From an uncultured Kordia sp. (GTDB lineage Bacteria > Bacteroidota > Bacteroidia > Flavobacteriales > Flavobacteriaceae), in NCBI RefSeq assembly GCF_947489565.1, contig NZ_CANLEA010000016.1:1-64000 (forward strand): DNA of 64,000 bases, read 5' to 3'. This document shows, piece after piece, positions 55,603-64,000 of the stretch. The notes under the pieces were generated by a model, which was not told the origin of the DNA, did not search any database, and saw only the letters and a program-made list of their open reading frames with translations. Numbering within the stretch: position 1 is the stretch's first letter; each line of letters starts with the position of its first letter. Made by a program: the position numbers and the translations under genes.

Positions 55603-56595
55603 TTAATTTTCTGGTAATTGTTCAATAATAGCAAATGTACTAAAATTAAGAAAATTTCCGGGGTGTGAGAGCACATTTTGTAAAATAAATGGGGTATCAG
55701 GCATTGTTCCCGTATATTGAGTGTTCCCATCCATATTAACATCATGCATATTATACCCAGAAATTGTATATGTTGGGAAGTTTAAAAAGTTTCCCGGATC
55801 ATTTAATACTTCCGATAAAATACTTGGCGTATCTGGCGTAGTCCCTGAATACTGCACAATGGTATCAGCATTTACATTTCCTGTCCACATGGCCACAATA
55901 TTGTTAGGCATTCCGAAAACAGTTTGTGCATTGCTTCCAAAAGTGATTTGATTGTTACTGTTTGTAAAGTCTACAATTTCTACAGTGCTTGATAATGCTA
56001 CCGTAGCTGCTGTCATGATTGCCAAGTGATTTCTATGCTTTACAACCACATAATAGTTTCCTTCAGGAATATTAAACTTTAAATCAGACATTCCATCAAC
56101 ACCTACAACACCTCCATCGCGTTGTAGTAAAGCTGATTGACTTGCGATTACAGTGGTATTTGTCATTGCGTCTCGTAATTCTACAAAAACCCAATCAACT
56201 ATAGCGTTGTTTCCTGTTTCTGCTAATACGCCACTTTGTATCATTAATCCATCACCATACGGAGATGTTGACGGAATATAACTTCCAACACGCAAATCAT
56301 CGCGCATTAAATTTTCTTCTCCTACATTCGGATCTAAAAGTGCTCCTTGAAGAAAAACTATTGGATTTACTTCAATTCCTAATTTGATTCCTCCTTGTTG
56401 AAAACCTTGTGTTAGCGTGGTTGTTCCGTCTGTAATTGTTGTTACAACGAGTTCTCCCACTGTAAAATCAAGTGTTGTAGTTCCATTGGAAATTGTATTT
56501 CCCCCTGAGGCGACTACTTGCCGCTCGATACTTTGCGCATGTATAGACATGGTGAAAAGTATACATACTAAGAGTAATTGATGTATTATTTTCAT
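55603..56595 (-). CDS. Secreted protein with shared dockerin-like C-terminal module (short member)
   Basis: A protein of 330 residues with a signal peptide ending SIHA. An N-terminal ASGG...DFTVGELVVTTI...LTQGFQQ segment is typical of Bacteroidota surface proteins. Residues 79-330 form a module shared with the two large upstream proteins. It starts FLQGALLDPN and contains MRDDLR, VDWVFVELRD, SALLQRDGG and KHRNHL at 186-191. Two repeated segments follow, NVNADTIVQYSGTTPDTP and DVNMDGNTQYTGTMPDTP, each followed by a VL..PGNFLNF helix. These [DN]xNxD repeats look like dockerin calcium-binding loops. It lacks a type A sorting domain. Confidence 0.7.
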   Translation of the reverse strand: MKIIHQLLLVCILFTMSIHAQSIERQVVASGGNTISNGTTTLDFTVGELVVTTITDGTTTLTQGFQQGGIKLGIEVNPIVFLQGALLDPNVGEENLMRDDLRVGSYIPSTSPYGDGLMIQSGVLAETGNNAIVDWVFVELRDAMTNTTVIASQSALLQRDGGVVGVDGMSDLKFNIPEGNYYVVVKHRNHLAIMTAATVALSSTVEIVDFTNSNNQITFGSNAQTVFGMPNNIVAMWTGNVNADTIVQYSGTTPDTPSILSEVLNDPGNFLNFPTYTISGYNMHDVNMDGNTQYTGTMPDTPFILQNVLSHPGNFLNFSTFAIIEQLPEN

Positions 56596-56655
56596 ATTTC
56601 TTGTTGTTTATTAATAAGACACTAATTTTATATAACACCCTATTTTATTTTTAAA

Positions 56656-59600
56656 TTAATTTTGCGGAAGCTGCTCTATTATTTGATAGGTACTAAAATT
56701 CAAGAAGTTACCAGGATGCGCTAATACGTTTTCTAAAATTAAAGGCGTATCTGGTGTGGTTCCTGAATATTGTGTGCTTCCGTCCATATTTACATCATTT
56801 ACATTGTATCCAACCACTACAAATGTAGGGAAGTTTAAAAAGTTATTAGGATCATTCAATACTAATGATAAGATGCTTGGCGAATCAGGTGTGGTTCCTG
56901 AGTATTGAACGATGGTATCTCCATTTACATTTCCTGACCACATTGCTTCAATTCCATTAGGCATACCAAAAGTAGTCTGAGGATTGCTTCCATCCACGGT
57001 TGTTGTGCTATTTGCAAAGTTTAAATTTCTAGGCGCTTTCATCATTTTTAGAGGAGTCATATTCATAATTCCTAAATGATTTCTATGCTTCACTACTACA
57101 TGATAATCTCCTATGGTCGCTGTTAGCATTTTTACAGGTGAAACACCATCAACATCAACAATATGTCCGTTACGTTGTATGAGTGCAGATCGAGAACCAA
57201 TCACAGAAGCGGTATTGCTGGCATCTCTTAATTCTAGCCATACCCAATCTACAATAGCCGTAGCTCCTGTAGTATTGAAAACGCTAGCATCACAGGTTAA
57301 TGCATCTGCATAAGGACTTGTGGCTGGGATAAGTGCTTCTACTCTTAAATCGTCTCGCATAAGTCTTTCTTCACCTGTATTTGGATTCAAAATTGCTCCT
57401 TGCAGATATACCACTGGTAGTAGATCTATTTCACAACCAGATCCGCCATCGGTAATATTCCAGCTATTCGTTGTCATTAATTCTGTTCTTTCTGCATCAG
57501 CTAAACAATATAAACTTGCGCCACCATGAAAATTAATTCCTTGTGGTATTGCAGATTCTCCTTGTTTTAAATTTGCCCATCCAATTAAGATATCATCATA
57601 ATTTTCTAGCGAAATAGTAACTCCGTTAAACATATTACTCATGTTGGTTGCATTGCTAATATTCCATCTACCCAATGATTGATCAAATGATGAGGCATCT
57701 CTAAACATATTTCGGAAATCGGTTACATTGCCAACATTCCAATCATCTAAATTCCCTGTATTTGAAATTCCACTAGCTCTAAACATATGTCGCACATCGG
57801 TAACATTTGATAAATCGGGAATTCCTGCATCATCAGAAACGGTAAGATTTGTACAGCCATAAAAAGCACGCAACATACTTTGCCATTGAATATTTCCCCA
57901 TTTATCTATAGCCATAATTTTGTCTTTATCTCCTGAATTATTAAAATACATTGCAGGAAAAGTTCCTTGAATGTTTATTGTATACGTTCCAGCAGCACCA
58001 AAGTCGTGCGTCGCATCTCCTGTAAAAGGAGTTGTTTCATTTACATCTAAAAAATCGCCATCACCATTCCAATCCACTTGATAGTTATAAGAATGGTTTC
58101 CTGTATCTGTTGGGATTGTTATTGTGGTATCTCCAGCTGTAACCGTCCATGTTGTTGTAAAGTTAGCACAGTTACCATTAGGGAAATAAGTATTGATAAT
58201 TAAATCTATCTGAGCAACTATTTGTGCATGATAGTTTTGAGAATCCCAATTCGCAAAAGCATTATTTACTTCTGTAGTTGATCCGCCTATAGCAAAGTCT
58301 AGCGCATTTTTCCATGATTCAAATTCTGCTTGCGTTTGTGGCACTTGGCTTCGATAGTACATCAAACGATTATAAATTTCACAACCTTCTGGATATGAAG
58401 CTAAGTTTGTTACTTGCTCTGGTGTTGCTTGCATGCCCCAAAAGTGGAATAAAGGTGTTAGATTTTTATTATTTCCTGCGGCGGCAGCTCCTATATATTC
58501 GTCCATAGTTTTGTAACGAAAGTAATTTGTATCGGCTCCACTTGCCCAAAGATTATAAAACTCTTTATGAATGTTTCCTACACTTTCAAAACCGTACATT
58601 GCAAACATATCGTACCAATAACCAGCTCCTCGCTTTTGATAATCGTATTGACCTTTGTCCATGACAGCGTTTGTTCTAAACTGATCTGTAATCATCCATT
58701 GCATTGCTGCTAAATCTCTGTTAAGCAGACCGCCGTATTCATTATTAGTCATTGCACGATCAAAATCTTCATCAATTGTATATAAAAATGCAAAAGATGT
58801 CAATTGTGTAAACGCTTCACGGTAGGCAACCGGTGTAGGCAGCCATAATGTATGTCCCATTTCATGGAAAGTAACTCTCCAATGGGCTTCAAGATAATTA
58901 TCATCAAATATTCGCAATGGACTCCATTGTGCCGATGGTGCATCAGTATCATATCCGTTCACATGAATAGGTTTCGGGTATCCATAACTACCGTTTCCTG
59001 AACTACAATCTGTATGAATATATTCTGCACGAGGTCTTTCCATAGGTCTCCCAGCAACTACACTCGCCAAATCTTGCATCTTATCCCATTTCTTCATAAT
59101 ATCAGTGATGTCTGTTTGACCAATGATACTCGTTGGAACGGTAAACATCCATTTGTCCGTCTCTATATCTGCCCAAGGCACATAATTATTATTTACATCG
59201 GTCACCCATTCGCTTACGTTTTGAGGTTGCCCAGAAACCATTCTGAAATAAGGTGCTTTTACGGCGCCATCAATGGTTACAGTATTCCAGCCTAGGTTTA
59301 AGTTTGTAGGAATTCTAAAATATAAGGCACCTCCAAAAGGGTTTGCAATTTCTGTAGTTGTACTTGTGATTTCTACTCGCTTTACAATATTTTTAAAACG
59401 TTGCAAGCTTGAAACAAGCACCTCATCTTGATGCGAACCTGAGATAACTTCAATATTTTGACCTACCATTGACGGAGGAACAGTAATTGTTACCAATTCA
59501 CCCGGAGCTGCGTAGTATCCTGTAGGTCTAATAACTCCATCTTCTTGATCTATTAAAAACATACCAGGATCTAAGATATAACTTCCATTGATTGCTACCT

Positions 59601-60738
59601 GACCGTTAGAAACTCTTGGTGCGCTTGCACTTACAGGTCCGGGAAATGCTTCATGTGCTTCAAATGAAACACCTGCTACATTGGCCATATTCCCAGGCAC
59701 AAATGAGCTGTTAAATATATCTTGCTGTAAATAGTAGGTGACTCTTTCAAAATTATTTAGTAGGTTTAAATCATACGTAATAGCTCTGTTGTTAAACAGT
59801 GGCGGGTTGTTATTTTCAAAAGCTGCTAAATACGCATCAATGTCTGTTTTAGCATTTGCATAACTCTGAATATGGTTGAATAATACATCTTGCGTATAGC
59901 CATCTATTTGTCCTTGGGTAAGTACTATATTTCCAAGAATATGGTCTGTGAGCTCTTGCAATGCCGTTTGAAGCACAGGAATGTCACCAGTTCTTGCAGG
60001 AACATGTGCTTGGAGATTGTCTATGATTAAAGAACCAGCATTATTAGGGGCACTATAGGCATTGTGATAATTCCATCCCCAACCTATAGAGTGTGCTGAG
60101 TTTTGAATTCCGGTTTTTAATCCTTCTACATTAAAATTATCTGGAAAAGTTCCTGAATTATAGATGTCGTTAAAGCGTATATTCCAGGTTTCTAAATCAT
60201 AATTCATCTTGAATGCAAGCTTAATTTCTTCGTTTATATTCAATTCTCCTGTACTTATGTATTGTGATCTAGCAGCTTCCCAGTTACCATCTGAGTAGTT
60301 TAGCCAGACATCAAATTTCCCTGGTGCAGCTGATTTTCTCAGTGTAATCATAAAACCAGGACTTGCTTCGGTTCCTCCTTGCTTCATTGTAAAAAGAGGT
60401 TTACCTCCTTGTAATGGTCCAGTGTAAGTATACCGAAAATCAATTTCAATTTCAAAAGAAGCATCACTTGTAAATAGTATCTTTAAATTCGGATCTGGAA
60501 CAAAAGCTTCATTATAATCTACCTCTAATCCCTGACCTCCAGAAGGTGTTGAAAAGTAGGTTGGTAATTCAGTAGGAGTATCTATATCTCCAAATATTCC
60601 TGTAGTTCCTGAAATAGGATCGTCAAGATTACCTTCGAAAGAATAATTGACAACTTGTGCATTGATAGCACAATGAAAGCTCAAAATTGTAAGTAAAAGT
60701 ATTTTTTTTAATAGGTTTTTGGGGTAGTTTTTTTGCAT
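56656..60738 (-). CDS. Secreted peptidase M60-family protein with DUF285 repeats and shared C-terminal module
   Basis: A protein of 1360 residues with a signal peptide ending AINAQ. Residues ~30-250 form a laminin-G-like jelly roll. The central part is a peptidase M60/enhancin-type domain with zinc motif HEMGH at 625-629 and downstream Glu641 as probable third ligand. Residues ~860-1045 carry a BspA/DUF285-type surface repeat (WNVGNVTDFRNMFRDASSFD). The last 252 residues (1109-1360) are the module shared with neighbouring proteins. M60 enzymes cleave mucin-like glycoproteins, so the protein probably degrades heavily glycosylated targets outside the cell. The module lacks a type A sorting domain. 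Next upstream is the even larger 60865 gene. Confidence 0.85.
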   Translation of the reverse strand: MQKNYPKNLLKKILLLTILSFHCAINAQVVNYSFEGNLDDPISGTTGIFGDIDTPTELPTYFSTPSGGQGLEVDYNEAFVPDPNLKILFTSDASFEIEIDFRYTYTGPLQGGKPLFTMKQGGTEASPGFMITLRKSAAPGKFDVWLNYSDGNWEAARSQYISTGELNINEEIKLAFKMNYDLETWNIRFNDIYNSGTFPDNFNVEGLKTGIQNSAHSIGWGWNYHNAYSAPNNAGSLIIDNLQAHVPARTGDIPVLQTALQELTDHILGNIVLTQGQIDGYTQDVLFNHIQSYANAKTDIDAYLAAFENNNPPLFNNRAITYDLNLLNNFERVTYYLQQDIFNSSFVPGNMANVAGVSFEAHEAFPGPVSASAPRVSNGQVAINGSYILDPGMFLIDQEDGVIRPTGYYAAPGELVTITVPPSMVGQNIEVISGSHQDEVLVSSLQRFKNIVKRVEITSTTTEIANPFGGALYFRIPTNLNLGWNTVTIDGAVKAPYFRMVSGQPQNVSEWVTDVNNNYVPWADIETDKWMFTVPTSIIGQTDITDIMKKWDKMQDLASVVAGRPMERPRAEYIHTDCSSGNGSYGYPKPIHVNGYDTDAPSAQWSPLRIFDDNYLEAHWRVTFHEMGHTLWLPTPVAYREAFTQLTSFAFLYTIDEDFDRAMTNNEYGGLLNRDLAAMQWMITDQFRTNAVMDKGQYDYQKRGAGYWYDMFAMYGFESVGNIHKEFYNLWASGADTNYFRYKTMDEYIGAAAAGNNKNLTPLFHFWGMQATPEQVTNLASYPEGCEIYNRLMYYRSQVPQTQAEFESWKNALDFAIGGSTTEVNNAFANWDSQNYHAQIVAQIDLIINTYFPNGNCANFTTTWTVTAGDTTITIPTDTGNHSYNYQVDWNGDGDFLDVNETTPFTGDATHDFGAAGTYTINIQGTFPAMYFNNSGDKDKIMAIDKWGNIQWQSMLRAFYGCTNLTVSDDAGIPDLSNVTDVRHMFRASGISNTGNLDDWNVGNVTDFRNMFRDASSFDQSLGRWNISNATNMSNMFNGVTISLENYDDILIGWANLKQGESAIPQGINFHGGASLYCLADAERTELMTTNSWNITDGGSGCEIDLLPVVYLQGAILNPNTGEERLMRDDLRVEALIPATSPYADALTCDASVFNTTGATAIVDWVWLELRDASNTASVIGSRSALIQRNGHIVDVDGVSPVKMLTATIGDYHVVVKHRNHLGIMNMTPLKMMKAPRNLNFANSTTTVDGSNPQTTFGMPNGIEAMWSGNVNGDTIVQYSGTTPDSPSILSLVLNDPNNFLNFPTFVVVGYNVNDVNMDGSTQYSGTTPDTPLILENVLAHPGNFLNFSTYQIIEQLPQN

Positions 60739-60802
60739 AATTAGGTAAGGTTAAAATCAATATGAATAAAATTGTTGTTATACCTATGACCTATTTTTGG
60801 AT

Positions 60803-60840
60803 GTACACCCTATTTTTTGTTGAAATAAAATAGGGTGCAC
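60803..60840. terminator. Hairpin after the fibrinogen-like/HYR gene
   Basis: GTACACCCTATTTT pairs with AAAATAGGGTGCAC with one mismatch and a ten-base loop. It lies 25 bp downstream of the 60865 stop on the minus strand. The half-motif ACACCCTATTTTAT recurs alone at 56635-56648, downstream of the second module gene. Confidence 0.6.
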
Positions 60841-60864
60841 TTTTTCTAACTAGTCTTATAAAAC

Positions 60865-63800
60865 TTATGGTAGTTGTTCTTGAATTTGATACGTACTAAA
60901 GTTTAAGAAGTTTCCAGGATGCGCTAATACATTTTGTAGAACGAAAGGTGTATCTGGCGTTGTTCCTGAATACTGTGTGCTTCCATCCATATTTACATCA
61001 TTCATATTGTATCCGACTACTACAAATGTTGGGAAGTTTAAGAAGTTTCCAGGATCATTTAATACATTTGATAAAATCCCTGGCACATCAGGTGTTGTTC
61101 CTGAATATTGAATTGCCATATCGCCATTTGCATTTCCGCTCCACATTCCCACAATATTAGCTGGCATACCAAAGGTAGTTTGCGCATTGGTTCCAAAAGT
61201 GATTTGATTGTTACTGTTGGTGAAATCCACTATTTCTGTCATTTCTGATAATGCAACGGTAGCTGCTGTCATAATTCCTAAGTGATTTCTGTGTTTTATG
61301 AGCACATAATACATATCGGGAGATGCTTGAGAGATCGTTACAGGAGAAATTCCATCTACAGCACTTACTACGTCACCATCGCGTTGTAATAAGGCTGATG
61401 TTCCTTTTATGACGATGGTATTATCCGTTGCATCACGTAATTCAACCCAAATCCAATCGACAATAGCATCATTTCCTGTAACATCAAATACTGTACTTAT
61501 TGTTGTTGCACTATCGCTGTACGGACTTGTTAATGGAAGTAAGCTATTACTTCGTAAATCATCTCGCATTAGCGTTTCTTCTCCCATAGTAGGATTTAAA
61601 GCAGCTCCTTGCAAGAATACTTTTGGAGATACCAACACAATTGAGCAGAAATCATTTGTATCTGTGATGGTTACAGTTGCTGTTTTTTCTGTAACATTTC
61701 CATTGGTATCAGTAGCCGTGAGCGTTACTGTATTTTCTCCTATATTAGAACAGTCAAAAGTGGTTTGCGAAGCTACAAAAGTGTCTACGCCGCATGAATC
61801 TGTAACTTCTCCTGTTACTGGCACAAAAGCAACCACTTCATTTGAAGCTGACCATTGAGCTGCATTACGTCCTGGAACAATAATGGCTGCTGTTCCGTCT
61901 ATATTTTCAAGACCTTGAGTTTTATTATAGCCTAAATCTGGAATATTAGCTGCATGAATTTCAATACGATTGGTTCCTTCAAAGAGTTTCACTTGTGTCG
62001 TAGTTGCGTCTGTATTATCAATATAATCAATATGTAATACGGTATCAAAATCCATAATTAAAATACGGTTTGGTGCCGTACCAATAGTTTCGTAACGAAT
62101 AGTTCCGCCTGACTCTGGATCATAATCATCCCAATCGAAAGCAATTAAATTATTTGGTTCATTAGTATCTGGTAACAATTGCCCTTCATAGAATCCGTTA
62201 TCATTTATAGCTGTAAAAGTGATAAAACCGTTCGATGAAATGTGAAAATTGTTGTAAAGATTGCCATAAAATGCAAATTCAAACCCAATTGGCAATGCAA
62301 AAGAAACTTCATCATCTTCCAATATGACTTCTGTACCTGTAGTTGAGATATCTTCTCTGTTGAATGTTCCTGTTTGATCTACAGTGTAGTCATTTGCTAA
62401 TAGGTCTAGCCCTAAAAAATCTTCCGCTGTTAGCGAAACAGCTCCATCCGTCGTAATATCAAGTGTTATATTTTGTGTCTCGAAAGCAGGCCCGTCGTTA
62501 TCTACTACAGTGACATCATAACTACAAGAAACGGTACCACCTGTATTGTCTAAAGTATCATACGCAAATGTTGTGGTGGTTCCTACAGCTAAAAATGTAC
62601 CGCTTGGTGGTCCTGCAGTAATGTTACTCGCACAAGGATAATTATACGTAACACCACAAGCATCTGGTTCGGCTTGTAAAGTTAAATTCCCAGGACATGG
62701 TGGTATTGTTATCGTTACTGTTGTGGTACAGGTTGTTTCATTACCTTCTGCATCTGATGCTGTTACCGTAACTAAATTGTCTCCAATATCTGCACAAGTA
62801 AATACTGTTTTATCTAAGGTAACATTTCCTGTTTGACAATTATCTGTAAAACTCGTTAATAGACTATTCGGATCTAGCGTTACACTTCCTGTTCCATCTA
62901 ATTCTGCGGTATAAGAAGCTACACATTGTATTACGGGTGGTACTTGATCCTCAAGAATAAAAAACACGCCCGCAGTTGATACATTTCCATTTACATCCGT
63001 TACCGTAATAGTTGCTGAATTAAATCCAGTATTACTACAATCAAACGTTGCTGGACTAATCACTGTACTTGCAATACCACAATCGTCTGTAACCGTTGTA
63101 TTTAATGTCGCTAAGTCTAATATTAACTCCCCATTACCATCTAAACTTATAAACATAAAAGGAGCTGGTGGTGGTGCATTTATTACTGGCGGACTTTCTA
63201 GAACAGTGACCGTTACATCAATAACTGTACTGTTATTTTGTTCATCGGTAGCCGTAAGTTGGATCATATTATCTCCAACATTTGCGCAGGTAAAATCTGT
63301 TTGACTTAAACTTACGTTTATATTAGCTTCTGCGCTACAATTATCTGTAAAGGTATATCCAAAATCTGCTGGACTTACACTCACGTTTCCTGTGTTGTCT
63401 AAAGTAACACTTAATGCTGGTGTTCCTGCAGGAGAAAGGTCTCCACGAACCCAAACACGGTGAATGGTACTTTGACTGTTTATTGGGCTTGCCGCAGTAG
63501 GTGTATCATCTACTTCCCAACGATTTCCTAAACCACGAATTCCCCAGTGATTTTGACCACTACGAAAGAATGGAAACTCTGTTAATGCATTGTCACCTTG
63601 ACTTGCAAAAAAATTCCCTGCTAGTGCAGGAATATTAGCGGTGTGTCCTGTAAGTGTTGTAAAATTAGCAGGATTATTAATTCCTCCAAAAAAACCTATA
63701 CCTGTTTTGAGATAGTTTAAGGCATTTATGTAAGAGGTTTTAAAGTTAACAATACGTGTATGTCCTGTAGTTTCTCCATAAAATCGTACTTCTTCAAAAT

Positions 63801-64000
63801 CGATAGCTGCTGCTAGTTCATTTCCCATGTGTCCCCAATTGGCAGTTCCTGCTTCATTGTCTCCTAAAGTTGAAGAGCCTAATAAAGGAAGATCGGTATT
63901 TCGTACAGTAAGATCTGTGTTGTCTCCAGCCAAATGCACATAATTCAATACCATAAGCCAACCGCCACCATCGGTGTCATTGTCTAAAGCTCCCTGAAAA
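60865..64000 (-). CDS. Large secreted protein: fibrinogen-like start, HYR-like repeats, shared C-terminal module (5' end outside window)
   Basis: The frame stays open to the right edge, so the ATG at 63954 is internal and the start lies beyond 64000; at least 1044 residues are visible. The first part, FQGALDNDTDGGGWLMVLN, resembles a fibrinogen-C-like or intelectin-like domain, which often binds sugars or acetylated groups. Several HYR-like beta repeats follow (pattern F-x-C-x(3)-G...VTATD...GN). Between about 490 and 690 there is a different beta-rich domain (PIGFEFAFYGNLYNNFHISSNGF...). The C-terminal ~252 residues are the shared module with KHRNHL and two dockerin-like segments. Probably a surface-exposed or secreted binding protein. 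Confidence 0.8.
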   Translation of the reverse strand, partial: FQGALDNDTDGGGWLMVLNYVHLAGDNTDLTVRNTDLPLLGSSTLGDNEAGTANWGHMGNELAAAIDFEEVRFYGETTGHTRIVNFKTSYINALNYLKTGIGFFGGINNPANFTTLTGHTANIPALAGNFFASQGDNALTEFPFFRSGQNHWGIRGLGNRWEVDDTPTAASPINSQSTIHRVWVRGDLSPAGTPALSVTLDNTGNVSVSPADFGYTFTDNCSAEANINVSLSQTDFTCANVGDNMIQLTATDEQNNSTVIDVTVTVLESPPVINAPPPAPFMFISLDGNGELILDLATLNTTVTDDCGIASTVISPATFDCSNTGFNSATITVTDVNGNVSTAGVFFILEDQVPPVIQCVASYTAELDGTGSVTLDPNSLLTSFTDNCQTGNVTLDKTVFTCADIGDNLVTVTASDAEGNETTCTTTVTITIPPCPGNLTLQAEPDACGVTYNYPCASNITAGPPSGTFLAVGTTTTFAYDTLDNTGGTVSCSYDVTVVDNDGPAFETQNITLDITTDGAVSLTAEDFLGLDLLANDYTVDQTGTFNREDISTTGTEVILEDDEVSFALPIGFEFAFYGNLYNNFHISSNGFITFTAINDNGFYEGQLLPDTNEPNNLIAFDWDDYDPESGGTIRYETIGTAPNRILIMDFDTVLHIDYIDNTDATTTQVKLFEGTNRIEIHAANIPDLGYNKTQGLENIDGTAAIIVPGRNAAQWSASNEVVAFVPVTGEVTDSCGVDTFVASQTTFDCSNIGENTVTLTATDTNGNVTEKTATVTITDTNDFCSIVLVSPKVFLQGAALNPTMGEETLMRDDLRSNSLLPLTSPYSDSATTISTVFDVTGNDAIVDWIWVELRDATDNTIVIKGTSALLQRDGDVVSAVDGISPVTISQASPDMYYVLIKHRNHLGIMTAATVALSEMTEIVDFTNSNNQITFGTNAQTTFGMPANIVGMWSGNANGDMAIQYSGTTPDVPGILSNVLNDPGNFLNFPTFVVVGYNMNDVNMDGSTQYSGTTPDTPFVLQNVLAHPGNFLNFSTYQIQEQLP

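Noticed and set aside
55603-56595. Type A or type B T9SS sorting domain at the end of the module proteins
   Set aside because: No PNP...GxYxxK pattern or type B motif; the ends are NFSTxxIxEQLP instead.
60948-61858. Plus-strand open frames inside the large surface-protein genes
   Set aside because: They are antisense to long, domain-rich coding frames, have no signals or family patterns, and reflect low-stop repetitive sequence.

Overview
The window reads as chromosomal DNA of a low-GC member of the Bacteroidota, most likely family Flavobacteriaceae; the gene complement would fit a marine genus such as Kordia, but that is inference. Support comes from T9SS type A C-terminal sorting domains, promoters of the TTTG/TAnnTTTG type, A/T-rich start regions without clear Shine-Dalgarno boxes, POT transporters beside a dipeptidyl peptidase, an HMG-CoA reductase with a GYDIA-type GHMP kinase, and class-specific gene orders (mreB-C-D-mrdA-rodA; coaX to ppiD). 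I see no phage, transposase, CRISPR array or rRNA. One tRNA gene, tRNA-Phe(GAA), is present.

Layout. 1-1270: seven tandem copies of a ~154-bp repeat, a bidirectional hairpin, and a promoter/operator. 1272-5958: a gluconate-type operon with a gluconokinase/6-phosphogluconate dehydrogenase fusion, an NRAMP-fold transporter lacking the usual metal ligands, a GntR/FadR regulator and an SDR dehydrogenase. A 25-bp palindrome made of two TTGG-N4-CCAA sites overlaps the promoter and is the likely operator. 6036-6887: a surface lipoprotein. 7053-14191: purH and the rod-shape/elongasome operon. 14304-17457: a 59-codon leader-type peptide gene with four cysteines in its core, a secreted LRR protein, and a C39-like/VKOR/thioredoxin membrane protein; peptide plus disulfide-forming membrane protein looks like a small peptide-maturation system. 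17591-23250: secreted and membrane proteins, an NUC1-type nuclease behind an 8-bp microsatellite, a DppC-like permease and a C-terminal processing protease. 23445-26952: surE, a small membrane protein, lpxB, a membrane protein and an NlpC/P60 lipoprotein.

27419-32212 holds two tandem paralogous T9SS cargo proteins whose last 226 residues are almost identical, flanked by repeated intergenic elements. comEC follows (32434-34470), then a thioredoxin-like protein and an operon of DPP IV plus two POT peptide transporters (35432-41040), bounded by a consensus promoter and a terminator. 41346-43600 is the mevalonate pair. 43684-51413 is a seven-gene minus-strand envelope cluster (coaX, an outer membrane beta-barrel, a TPR protein, lptC, a small membrane protein, a CNNM/CorC-type protein, ppiD). 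tRNA-Phe and its promoter and terminator follow.

51977-64000 is an accessory surface-protein region. It has a Cys-rich lipoprotein with a JAMM-like HxH...SxxD pattern and an apparent one-base frameshift in its signal peptide, two paralogous CIGC secreted proteins, a T9SS beta-sandwich protein, and three secreted proteins (one with a peptidase M60 domain, one with a fibrinogen-like start and HYR-like repeats) that share a ~252-residue C-terminal module ending in two dockerin-like segments. The most interesting candidates for undescribed biology are this shared module with its neighbouring T9SS protein, the leader peptide with its C39/VKOR partner, and the metal-ligand-less NRAMP homologue in the gluconate operon.
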